This document shows, in pieces, positions 1 through 7,968 of a stretch of 64,000 nt of DNA (position 1 is its first letter; each line of letters opens with the position of its first letter). Both the position numbers and the translations under genes were made by a program. Source of the DNA: Lacrimispora sp. BS-2 (GTDB lineage: Bacteria; Bacillota; Clostridia; Lachnospirales; Lachnospiraceae); NCBI RefSeq assembly GCF_040207125.1, contig NZ_CP157940.1, positions 4,154,001 to 4,218,000 on the forward strand, read 5' to 3'. The notes under the pieces were generated by a model, which worked only from the letters and a program-made list of their open reading frames with translations, searched no databases and was not told the DNA's origin.

Positions 1-1
1 T

Positions 2-91
2 AAAGAAATAGTCCATTTAGAGGATAAAAAGGGCTTTAATCATAAGTTGCACAAAAGAATAGAAAATGTTATACTTGGTAAAACTGCATGA
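2..91 (+). CDS. C-terminal end of an unidentified protein (partial)
   Basis: An open reading frame enters from outside the window and ends at a TGA at 89-91, leaving 29 codons. The visible tail is lysine- and histidine-rich and ends in LGKTA. It stops 18 bases before the next ATG, so it probably belongs to the same polysaccharide operon. I cannot assign a family from so short a tail. Confidence 0.5.
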   Translation, partial: KEIVHLEDKKGFNHKLHKRIENVILGKTA

Positions 92-109
92 TGATGAAAG
101 GAAGATGCT

Positions 110-1669
110 ATGTCTGTAAAAAAGGAAAAAGATGCAAAAATCATAGGCACAAAGAAAGATTTTTTATCAACAGTATTGGGAATCTATGTATTTCTAATAA
201 TGGTAGCATTGCCTCTGGTAATTAGGAACAAATATTTTGATATATTGGTTACAAAATATTACTTTTACTGTATATGTACGATTTCCATGTTGATATTGGT
301 GCTGGTTTTTGTCTTTATTGATAGGGTTAGAGTGTTCTCACTTTTTAAGTCATCACAATCTGATAAACTTTTAAAGGGTAGTGATTACGCAGCTTTAGCG
401 TTTTTGCTTATTTCCATTATATCAACAGTTAACTCAGACTATGTATATGAATCTTTTTGGGGTAACGAAGGAAGATTGACAGGACTATTCTTAATTAGCT
501 TATATGTGATCTCATACTTTTGTGTCAGCAGGCTTTGGAGATTTAAATCATGGTATTTTAATTGGTTTCTTGTTGCGGGCATACTTGTGTGTATATTTGG
601 CATAACTGATTATTTTCAGATGGATATATTGCATTTCAAAGTTCTTATGTTAGAATCTCAGAGATCAATTTTCACTTCCACGCTGGGGAATATCAATACG
701 TATACTGCTTACGTGGGTATCATTATGGCTGTATCAATGGTCTTATTTACAACGAGTAAGAAAACCATACAGATAATCTGGTATTATATTAGTATGGTGA
801 TTAGCTTTTTTGCTATTATTATGGGCGTAAGCGATAATGCATATCTTTCATTGGCTGCTTTATTTGGCTTACTTCCCTTGTATTTATTCAAATATAAAAG
901 TGGAATTAAAAGATATTTAGTTGTTTTAGCCACATTTTTTACAGTAATTCAATGCATTGATTGGATCAATATTTATTGGAAAGATATGGTTTTGGGAATT
1001 GACAGTACCTTTAATATGTTAGTGGCGTTTAGAGGACTACATTATCTGGTTATAGGGCTTTGGATAATTACTGCTTTTTGGTATTACATCGATATTAAGT
1101 ACAAAACAGTGGAGATAGATTACGGAAATGTATTTCGATATGTATGGCTAGGAGTTATTGCATTTATTGTACTTGTTTTTTTGTATATGTTATATGATAG
1201 TAATATTGCGGAGAATTATGAAAGATATGGAAAGCTTTCTTCTTATCTTCTTTTTAATGATGAGTGGGGAACTCATAGAGGATATATCTGGAGAAATGCT
1301 ATGGAATGCTTTTCTAAATTTTCGTTATGGAAGAAATTAATTGGATATGGTCCTGAGACATTCGGTATACTATTACTGAGAAAAACTGCAAACAACCAGT
1401 ATCTGGAGATTTTTGATAATGCGCACAATGAATATTTACATTGTCTGATTACAGTGGGAATTGTCGGCTTAACATCATATGTAGCGTTGTTTCTGGCTTG
1501 TATAAGAAATTGTTTTAGAAGCGGAAAAAATAATCCTTATATTATAGCAGCTGCCTTTGGTATTATTTGTTATAGTACACAGGCTTTTGTAAATCTTAAC
1601 CTCCCTATAACTGCACCCATTGTGTGGCTTTTATTAGGGATAGGATCCGCGAAATCAATTGAAGAGTAG
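110..1669 (+). CDS. O-antigen ligase / Wzy-C family membrane protein
   Basis: A 519-residue integral membrane protein of about 12 hydrophobic segments. Near residues 440-465 it carries NAHNEYLHCLITVGIVG, the conserved His-containing signature of the Wzy_C (PF04932) O-antigen ligase/polymerase family, which lies before the last membrane segments. A long loop (about residues 360-430) precedes it, as in WaaL-type enzymes. Members join lipid-linked glycans to an acceptor or polymerise repeat units on the outer face of the membrane. The start follows an AAAGGAAG ribosome site at a good distance. A strong hairpin terminator at 1683-1733 ends the transcript. Ligase or polymerase cannot be decided from sequence; since two other polymerase candidates lie downstream, a ligase role is attractive but inferred. 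Confidence 0.8.
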   Translation: MSVKKEKDAKIIGTKKDFLSTVLGIYVFLIMVALPLVIRNKYFDILVTKYYFYCICTISMLILVLVFVFIDRVRVFSLFKSSQSDKLLKGSDYAALAFLLISIISTVNSDYVYESFWGNEGRLTGLFLISLYVISYFCVSRLWRFKSWYFNWFLVAGILVCIFGITDYFQMDILHFKVLMLESQRSIFTSTLGNINTYTAYVGIIMAVSMVLFTTSKKTIQIIWYYISMVISFFAIIMGVSDNAYLSLAALFGLLPLYLFKYKSGIKRYLVVLATFFTVIQCIDWINIYWKDMVLGIDSTFNMLVAFRGLHYLVIGLWIITAFWYYIDIKYKTVEIDYGNVFRYVWLGVIAFIVLVFLYMLYDSNIAENYERYGKLSSYLLFNDEWGTHRGYIWRNAMECFSKFSLWKKLIGYGPETFGILLLRKTANNQYLEIFDNAHNEYLHCLITVGIVGLTSYVALFLACIRNCFRSGKNNPYIIAAAFGIICYSTQAFVNLNLPITAPIVWLLLGIGSAKSIEE

Positions 1670-1682
1670 TTTGATTATAGAG

Positions 1683-1733
1683 ACTCTCAAAATCAATGGT
1701 TGTAGTAAGCAAACATTGATTTTGAGAGTTTTT
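1683..1733 (+). terminator. Intrinsic terminator after the O-antigen-ligase-like gene
   Basis: A perfect 16-bp inverted repeat (arms 1683-1698 and 1714-1729, 15-nt loop) is followed by a run of five T. It lies 14 bases after the stop codon. Confidence 0.85.
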
Positions 1734-2092
1734 AAATGTCTCTTTGCAAATAGCTGAAGGGGCTTTGAGCATCCAGTCATTAAATTCCTTTCATTACTGA
1801 TTACTTTTTTCCAGCTGGCAGATATTATAAAATTATTCTTAGTTCTTCCACTTACGACCTTCAGCTTATTGTAACAGATTAGAATTAGCCTTCCGCAAGT
1901 GGCAGAAATAATGGTTTGTTGAAGGTTTCTTATATCACCTTTTTAATTAAAAGGTAATATCTTCATAAAATATTAAATAATAACAGTCCTTTTTACTGTC
2001 TATAAGATTGTACTTAGTATATAAAATATGATATACTAAATTAACTTGAGAAAAAATGCAATTAATAATTATGATAAACAAAGGTGTTTTAG
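1734..2092. other. Non-coding gap before the next glycan transcript
   Basis: No convincing reading frame on either strand. An imperfect 14-bp inverted repeat (1843-1856 with 1894-1907, two mismatches, 37-nt loop) sits in the middle. The last 85 bases are very AT-rich and contain the promoter at 2008-2037. The gap may mark an old recombination junction inside the polysaccharide locus. Confidence 0.45.
2008..2037 (+). promoter_or_regulatory. Candidate sigma-A promoter for the initiating transferase operon
   Basis: TTGTAC (2008-2013), an 18-base spacer, then TATACT (2032-2037), about 55 bases before the ATG at 2093. It lies directly downstream of the terminator and gap, so it probably starts the long transcript that follows. 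Confidence 0.5.
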
Positions 2093-3448
2093 ATGAAAGT
2101 GAATCAAAAATATAAGCGGCTAATTAAACTTTTTTTTACGTTTGGGATTACTTCTTTACTTATTATTTTATATGGCTGGACATGGATTGGACATTATAAC
2201 AAAATCATCGAATTTCCTTTTTTTAGAAGAGGAAACTGGATGATGATTTTTCTGTATGGAGTCCTGCTTGTTCTTTTTATGACTACATACGGAGGCTTTA
2301 AAGTCGGCTATTTGAAAAAGGGAAATCTTATTTATTCCCAGGTTTTGGCAGTAGTATTTACTAATGTTTTTACTTATTTGCAGATTGCGGTACTGGACAA
2401 ACACTTTCTTAGTCCATGGAAACTTATCTGCATGACCTTGTTGGATTTCCTGGTGATTATAACCTGGACGTTGATATACCAATGGATTTATGGAAAGATG
2501 TTTCCTCCCAGAAAGATGCTTTTGATTTCAGGAAAAAGGTCTGATTATCATTTAGTTGAAAAGATAAATTCAAGAGAGGATAAGTATGTAATATGTCAGA
2601 TTATGAATATAGAACAGGGCCTTTCTGCTTTGCAACAAGAGATTTTTAATTATGACGGTGTCATAATAGGAGATATATCGTCTCATGAACGAAATCTTCT
2701 GCTAAAACATTGTTTCGCAAATTCTATTCGTACATATAATGTGCCTAAAATATCAGATATTTTGTTAAAAAGTTCAGTGGAGTTAAACCTTTTTGATTCC
2801 CCTCTGTATTTGTCTAGAAATGAAGGTATGACAATCGAACAGCAATTTTTTAAGCGAGTGGTTGATATTGTAGGATCTTTGGCAGGCATTGTGGTATCAA
2901 GCCCTCTTTTTATTGTAATAGGACTTAGCATTAAGCTTACAGACCGGGGACCCATATTTTTTAAGCAGACCAGATTAACAAAAGATGATCAGGTTTTTGA
3001 AATTTATAAATTTCGGACAATGATACAGAATGCGGAAAAAGATGATGGCCCACGCCTGGCAGCTGAGGGAGATTCAAGAATATTACCGGTGGGGCATTTG
3101 CTTCGCAGGACGAGGCTGGATGAGCTGCCCCAGTTATTTAATATTTTAAAGGGTGAGATGTCATTTGTTGGTCCGCGCCCTGAGAGACCGGAGTTGGCAG
3201 AAGAGATTATCAGAGAGATTCCGGAATTTTCATATCGTACCAAGGTAAAGGCCGGTTTAACCGGATATGCTCAGATTTATGGAAAATACAACACTACATC
3301 TTATGACAAGCTGAAGCTGGATTTAACATATATACGGAATTATTCTTTTCTTCTCGATTTGAAATTAATATTTATGACCCCCAAGATTATGTTTATGAAA
3401 GAATCTGCCGAGGGTATTTTACCAGACGCAGAAAATCAAAGGAAGTAA
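2093..3448 (+). CDS. Polyprenyl-phosphate sugar phosphotransferase (initiating transferase 1)
   Basis: A 451-residue protein. Four N-terminal hydrophobic segments (to about residue 135) are followed by a soluble middle part and a C-terminal bacterial sugar transferase domain (PF02397, residues about 250-445). The hallmarks of that domain are visible: the membrane hairpin starting FKRVVDIVGS, the KFRTM motif, RRTRLDELPQLFNIL and GPRPERPE. The family transfers a sugar-1-phosphate from a UDP-sugar to undecaprenyl phosphate and so starts glycan assembly on the cytoplasmic face. It is the first gene after the promoter, and the next gene begins two bases after its stop. Two further enzymes of the same type occur at 21453 and 43263. 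The donor sugar cannot be read from the sequence. Confidence 0.9.
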   Translation: MKVNQKYKRLIKLFFTFGITSLLIILYGWTWIGHYNKIIEFPFFRRGNWMMIFLYGVLLVLFMTTYGGFKVGYLKKGNLIYSQVLAVVFTNVFTYLQIAVLDKHFLSPWKLICMTLLDFLVIITWTLIYQWIYGKMFPPRKMLLISGKRSDYHLVEKINSREDKYVICQIMNIEQGLSALQQEIFNYDGVIIGDISSHERNLLLKHCFANSIRTYNVPKISDILLKSSVELNLFDSPLYLSRNEGMTIEQQFFKRVVDIVGSLAGIVVSSPLFIVIGLSIKLTDRGPIFFKQTRLTKDDQVFEIYKFRTMIQNAEKDDGPRLAAEGDSRILPVGHLLRRTRLDELPQLFNILKGEMSFVGPRPERPELAEEIIREIPEFSYRTKVKAGLTGYAQIYGKYNTTSYDKLKLDLTYIRNYSFLLDLKLIFMTPKIMFMKESAEGILPDAENQRK

Positions 3449-3450
3449 TT

Positions 3451-4434
3451 ATGAAAATTTTAACAGTTATTGTTCCCACTTATAATGTAGAGAAATACCT
3501 GGATCAATGCTTAAAATCTTTTGTGATACCGGATATCATGGAAGAATTGGAAGTGTTGATTGTAAATGACGGGTCAACAGATACCAGTCCTCAGATTGGG
3601 GAAAGATATGCAAACGATTATCCTGGAACCTTTCGCATGATATCTAAGGAAAACGGAGGACACGGTTCAACAATCAATACTGGAATTGAAAATGCTGAAG
3701 GAAGATATTTTAAGGTAGTGGATGGTGATGACTGGGTTATTGCGGAAGGACTTAAAAACCTGATATGTTTTCTGAAGACTGTGGAGGCTGATATGGTCCT
3801 CAGCAATTATTATTGGGTAGATGATTTGACTAGAAAGGTGAGCAAAGAGGTCCCTAAGGTATGTCCAGAGGATTTGTACGGAAAAATTGTTTCGTTTAAC
3901 AGTGTTTCAAATCAGATATTTTTTAAGATGCATGCTATTACATTCCGGACAGAAATTCTTAAAAAGATTCCTGATAAAATAGATGAACATTGTTATTATG
4001 TTGATATGGAATATATAACATTTCCTATTCCTTTTATCAAAACTGTCGGAGCTGTACCTGACTTTGTTTATATGTACCGTATTGGACAGCCGACTCAGAG
4101 CGTTAGCATGGAAAATATGAGAAAGCGCTGTATGCAGCATGAGAGAGTTGTAAACCGTTTGTTAGAATATTATGAAAAACATATGGATGTATCTAATGAA
4201 GCGAAGAATTGTATGGAAAAAATAATTGCTAGAAGTGTAACAAGTCAGTATAAGATTTACATGAGCTTTAAAGAAAATAACCTAGATAAGATTATTTTTT
4301 ATGAGAAAGAATTGAAAAAGAAATATTTTAACATATTTCAGAAAATAACAAATCCGGCAGTATTAGTATTGAGATGGTCAAATTATAAATTATATTATTT
4401 GATCTCGCTGGTAGTTCGCCATTCCATTAAGTAA
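3451..4434 (+). CDS. GT2 family glycosyltransferase
   Basis: A 327-residue protein with an N-terminal GT-A fold of family GT2. It shows TVIVPTYNVEKYLDQCL at the start, LIVNDGSTDTS near residue 35, NGGHGSTINTGI near residue 67 and the DGDDW metal-binding motif near residue 92. The ATG lies two bases after the previous stop, and its ribosome site (AAAGGAAG) overlaps the end of that gene, which points to coupled translation. It should add the second or a later sugar to the lipid carrier in the cytoplasm. There is no membrane domain apart from a hydrophobic patch near the C-terminus. Donor and acceptor are unknown. Confidence 0.85.
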   Translation: MKILTVIVPTYNVEKYLDQCLKSFVIPDIMEELEVLIVNDGSTDTSPQIGERYANDYPGTFRMISKENGGHGSTINTGIENAEGRYFKVVDGDDWVIAEGLKNLICFLKTVEADMVLSNYYWVDDLTRKVSKEVPKVCPEDLYGKIVSFNSVSNQIFFKMHAITFRTEILKKIPDKIDEHCYYVDMEYITFPIPFIKTVGAVPDFVYMYRIGQPTQSVSMENMRKRCMQHERVVNRLLEYYEKHMDVSNEAKNCMEKIIARSVTSQYKIYMSFKENNLDKIIFYEKELKKKYFNIFQKITNPAVLVLRWSNYKLYYLISLVVRHSIK

Positions 4435-4474
4435 CCCAATTTGCTGAGTGAATTTTATATATACGGAGCCAAGA

Positions 4475-6316
4475 ATGAAAAATATTAAAATATATATTAC
4501 ACATACTCCTAATAAAGAGAACCAACTAATACAGCTCCCCATGATTCAGAATATAATAGCCGGCGCAGATTATCAGACTGAGCCGGTTCCGGAGGGCATG
4601 ATTCTTGATAATACTGGAGACCATATTTCTTTACTAAATAAAAGTTATTGCGAATTAACTACTCAATATTGGGCATGGAAAAATCAAGAATCTGATTATT
4701 ATGGTTTTTGCCATTACCGCCGGCTTTTTTCTTTTAATGAAGAAGAACTGAAAGAAGATGGTTGGGGAACTATACCTTTGAACTATTTAAATCATGAAAA
4801 TCTTAAAAAATTAAAGTTTGATGAGAAAAATATTCGAAGTGTAGTTGAAGCGTATGACTTTATCATAGCGAAAGGAATCAATGTTAAGTTATTAAAAGCA
4901 CGAACGGTAGCAGATCACTATAAAAAAGCTGAAGAGTTGAATTATAAAGATTTTGAGACGATGATGGATATTATAAGAGAGAAGTATCCGTTTTTGTATG
5001 ACAGCGCAAAAGCATATGTGCAAGGTGATACGTTTTATCCATGCAATATGTTTGTTATGAAAAAAGATTTATTTCACCAATATTCGGAGGTCTTATTTGG
5101 TATATTGGGGGAATTTGAAAGAAAGTGGGATATTTCTGGCTATTCAATCCAGGCAATGCGGACTATCGGACATTTGGGAGAACGGATTGCTGGAATTTAT
5201 TACACTTATATTCAATCACTAAAAACATATAAAACAAAAGAATTACAAATTGCTTTATTTAAGAATACTCAAAGACGCATTGCTGTGATGAATGATAAGG
5301 AGGACTCGGTAATCCCTGTTGTTGTAGCAGCAAATGATTTTTATGTTCCATATATGAGTGTATGTATTCAGTCTATCATTGAGTCAACAAAGAAGCAATT
5401 TTGTAAAATATTTGTGTTTCACACAGATATCAGTGCTGAGAATCAAAAACTGCTTTGTCTTCAGGTAAAAAAGAGTTCTAATATAGTGTTGAATTTTATT
5501 CAAATTGGAGAATACGTTGATAATTACAGGCTGCAATCCAAAGACCACATAACAGTTGAAACTTTTTACCGCTTCCTGATATTGGATATTATGAAGGAAT
5601 ATGAAAAAGTGATTTATTTGGATTGTGATTTAATTGTATGCCGGGATTTATCTGAATTGTATGAGACAGACTTGGAAAACAATTATATTGGTGCTGTCTA
5701 TGATGTGGACTTTGCAGGGCAGCTTAATAGTCCATGGCTGCGTATAAAAGAGTATGAGCGTAAAACCTTGCATCTGAAAGATCCTTATAAATATTTTCAG
5801 GCTGGTGTCCTTTTAATGAATATCAGTAAGATGAGAAAGGCGATTACAGCGGAACAATTGCTGGAAATGGCAACTACTGGGATTTACAAGTATTCAGACC
5901 AGGATATATTAAATATTGTATGCGAAAACCGAATCACCTATTTGAATATGTCATGGAATGTGATTACGGATTGCAATGGCAGAAGAATTTCAGAGGTAGC
6001 CAGCAGAGCACCGGCTAATCTGTTTGAACAGTATATGGAGTCACGAAAATCTCCGTCGATTATTCACTATGCAGGAATACAAAAACCATGGAAGAGAGCT
6101 TCTGAAGATTATGGATGGATATTTTGGGAGACAGCCAGGCGGACTCCGTATTATGAACAGATTTTGGAGCGTCTATGTGCAGGCCATGATTCTCAAAAGA
6201 AGATATCCAATGCAGGAAATGGCGGTTTAGTCAAGCGTGTGGGATATTGTTTGTTTCCAGTAGGGACAAAACGGCGGGAACTAATTAAAAAAATATATTT
6301 TTCAATTGTAGATTAA
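4475..6316 (+). CDS. DUF4422-GT8 fusion glycosyltransferase
   Basis: A 613-residue two-domain protein. The N-terminal half is a DUF4422 domain (PF14393), with IYITHTPNK at the start and YCELTTQYWAWKN and YYGFCHYRR near residues 60-85. From about residue 285 comes a GT8 domain with VIYLDCDLIVCRDLSELY (DCD is the expected DxD metal site), FQAGVLLMN, SDQDILN and IHYAG. GT8 enzymes are retaining hexosyltransferases using UDP-sugars. I place the start at ATG 4475 rather than GTG 4448 because GGAG stands about 8 bases upstream and because the paralogue at 10475 aligns from this methionine. Two catalytic domains in one chain suggest it adds two successive sugars. Unlike its paralogue, its GT8 half looks active. 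Confidence 0.8.
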   Translation: MKNIKIYITHTPNKENQLIQLPMIQNIIAGADYQTEPVPEGMILDNTGDHISLLNKSYCELTTQYWAWKNQESDYYGFCHYRRLFSFNEEELKEDGWGTIPLNYLNHENLKKLKFDEKNIRSVVEAYDFIIAKGINVKLLKARTVADHYKKAEELNYKDFETMMDIIREKYPFLYDSAKAYVQGDTFYPCNMFVMKKDLFHQYSEVLFGILGEFERKWDISGYSIQAMRTIGHLGERIAGIYYTYIQSLKTYKTKELQIALFKNTQRRIAVMNDKEDSVIPVVVAANDFYVPYMSVCIQSIIESTKKQFCKIFVFHTDISAENQKLLCLQVKKSSNIVLNFIQIGEYVDNYRLQSKDHITVETFYRFLILDIMKEYEKVIYLDCDLIVCRDLSELYETDLENNYIGAVYDVDFAGQLNSPWLRIKEYERKTLHLKDPYKYFQAGVLLMNISKMRKAITAEQLLEMATTGIYKYSDQDILNIVCENRITYLNMSWNVITDCNGRRISEVASRAPANLFEQYMESRKSPSIIHYAGIQKPWKRASEDYGWIFWETARRTPYYEQILERLCAGHDSQKKISNAGNGGLVKRVGYCLFPVGTKRRELIKKIYFSIVD

Positions 6317-6346
6317 TATTGAACAATATAGAAAATGAGGAGAGTC

Positions 6347-7135
6347 ATGAATTCGTTAGTAAATCGAATTATAAATTGTTATCGGTATAAAGATTTAATT
6401 ATCCAGCTTGTTCAAAAGGATGTGAAGTTAAAATACAGGAGAAGCTTTCTTGGTTATATTTGGAGTATTTTAAATCCACTACTAATTATGTTGGTCATGA
6501 TAATTGTTTTTGGTAATATGTTTGGATTCGCAACGCCTAATTATCCTGTATATTTATTAATTGGCCAGACCTGTTTTAATTTTCTGTCGGAATCCACAAA
6601 CCAATCCATGTTTTCAATTATTGGGAATTCAGCCTTATTAAAAAAAACATACGTACCTAAGTACGTTTTTACAATTTCAAAAATCAGCAGTTCCATGGTA
6701 AATATGATATTTGCCATGGGGGCATTGGTGATTGTTAGTATAATTTGCAAGGTACCATTAAGCTGGTATGTACTCTTTGTTCCTGTTGTTGTGTTGCAAT
6801 TGTATATTTTCTGTATGGGTTTAGGGCTGTTTTTAGCCCAGGCTACTGTCTATTTTAGGGATGTTCAACATATTTACAGTGCCTTTTTGACTGCTTGGAT
6901 GTATTTGACTCCAATATTTTACTCGGCGAGTACTCTCCCGGAACCTTTGTTTAAAATTATTAAATATCTTAATCCCATGTATGGCTATATTACTCAGTTC
7001 AGAATAGTTGTATTAGAAGCGCGTATGCCTGATGCTCAGTTGGTTATCCAAGGGACAGGAGTGGCACTAATCATGCTGTTATTTGGGGCATGGTGTTTTT
7101 ATAAGACACAAGATAATTTTATATTATATATTTAA
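6347..7135 (+). CDS. Polysaccharide ABC transporter permease (Wzm/TagG type)
   Basis: A 262-residue ABC-2 family permease with six hydrophobic segments. The first cytoplasmic stretch has the family pattern (LVQKDVKLKYRRSFLGYIWS, then LNPLL), and LTPIFYSAS with LNPMYGYITQFR stand near the C-terminal end. With the next gene it forms a transporter that moves a lipid-linked glycan across the membrane. The start is set at ATG 6347 because the AGGAGAG ribosome site lies inside the apparent longer start at 6335. Its partner ATPase begins 23 bases downstream. Confidence 0.88.
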   Translation: MNSLVNRIINCYRYKDLIIQLVQKDVKLKYRRSFLGYIWSILNPLLIMLVMIIVFGNMFGFATPNYPVYLLIGQTCFNFLSESTNQSMFSIIGNSALLKKTYVPKYVFTISKISSSMVNMIFAMGALVIVSIICKVPLSWYVLFVPVVVLQLYIFCMGLGLFLAQATVYFRDVQHIYSAFLTAWMYLTPIFYSASTLPEPLFKIIKYLNPMYGYITQFRIVVLEARMPDAQLVIQGTGVALIMLLFGAWCFYKTQDNFILYI

Positions 7136-7157
7136 CCGTTGTAAGGAGAGGCAGGTC

Positions 7158-7925
7158 TTGAAAAAAAAAGAAAACATTGTTATGGGCAATAATGAATATG
7201 CAGTTCAGGCTACGGATGTGGTGGTTCGTTTTAATATGGCATCTGAGCGCATAGATAATCTGAAAGAATATTTTGTAAAGCTGATACAGCATAAACTGAT
7301 GTTTCAGGAATTTTTAGCAATAAAAGATGTGACTTTTGATGTTAAAAAGGGTGAGGCATGGGGATTAATAGGGACCAATGGATCCGGGAAGTCTACATTA
7401 CTTAAACTGATTTGTGGAATTATGAAGCCTTACAAGGGAAATGTCACTGTTAACGGAACAATTGCACCTTTAATTGAACTTGGAGCAGGATTTGATGGCG
7501 AGCTTACGGCAAGAGAAAATATTTTTTTGAACGGAGCAGTATTGGGGCATTCAAGAAAATACATGCAAGAGCATTTTGACCAGATTGTGGAGTTTGCAGA
7601 ATTACGGGATTTCCTGGATATGCCAATTAAGAACTATTCTTCTGGTATGGCAGCACGATTGGGATTTTCTATTGCTACAGTAGTAAAACCGGATATTTTA
7701 ATTGTTGATGAGGTTCTGTCCGTGGGGGATTGGGCTTTTCAGCAAAAGTGTCAGATAAGAATGAAAGAGATGCTGAATGCCGGTGTAACGCTTTTATATG
7801 TATCCCATGATATAGAATCTGTAAAGCGGCTTTGTACGCATGCACTTTGGCTTGATAAGGGAGTTAAGCGCATGGGTGGAGAGGTCAATGCTGTATGCGA
7901 TGCATATATGGAGGCACTGGAGTAA
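7158..7925 (+). CDS. Polysaccharide ABC transporter ATP-binding protein (Wzt/TagH type)
   Basis: A 255-residue ABC ATPase. Walker A is GTNGSGKST, the signature is YSSGMAARLGFS, Walker B is PDILIVDEVLSVGD and the H-loop is LLYVSHD. The phrase APLIELGAGFDGELTARENI is typical of the polysaccharide/teichoic-acid export subfamily. The chain ends soon after the nucleotide-binding domain, so it lacks the carbohydrate-binding domain of the long Wzt proteins and probably does not select a capped chain. The reading frame is open to 7083 inside the permease gene, but I choose TTG 7158 because AAGGAGAGG ends six bases before it; ATG 7182 is the other option. Confidence 0.88.
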   Translation: MKKKENIVMGNNEYAVQATDVVVRFNMASERIDNLKEYFVKLIQHKLMFQEFLAIKDVTFDVKKGEAWGLIGTNGSGKSTLLKLICGIMKPYKGNVTVNGTIAPLIELGAGFDGELTARENIFLNGAVLGHSRKYMQEHFDQIVEFAELRDFLDMPIKNYSSGMAARLGFSIATVVKPDILIVDEVLSVGDWAFQQKCQIRMKEMLNAGVTLLYVSHDIESVKRLCTHALWLDKGVKRMGGEVNAVCDAYMEALE

Positions 7926-7968
7926 TTATAGTGTAAACTGCTAAAAGGGTAAAGTGAGGTGATTACAA

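Noticed and set aside
1734..2092. Possible insertion-sequence remnant with an imperfect inverted repeat
   Set aside because: No transposase-like codons, target duplications or matching termini could be found by eye.
7083..7157. Longer N-terminus for the ABC ATPase overlapping the permease gene
   Set aside because: The extra residues are a frame shadow of the permease end; AAGGAGAGG directly before TTG 7158 fits a start there.
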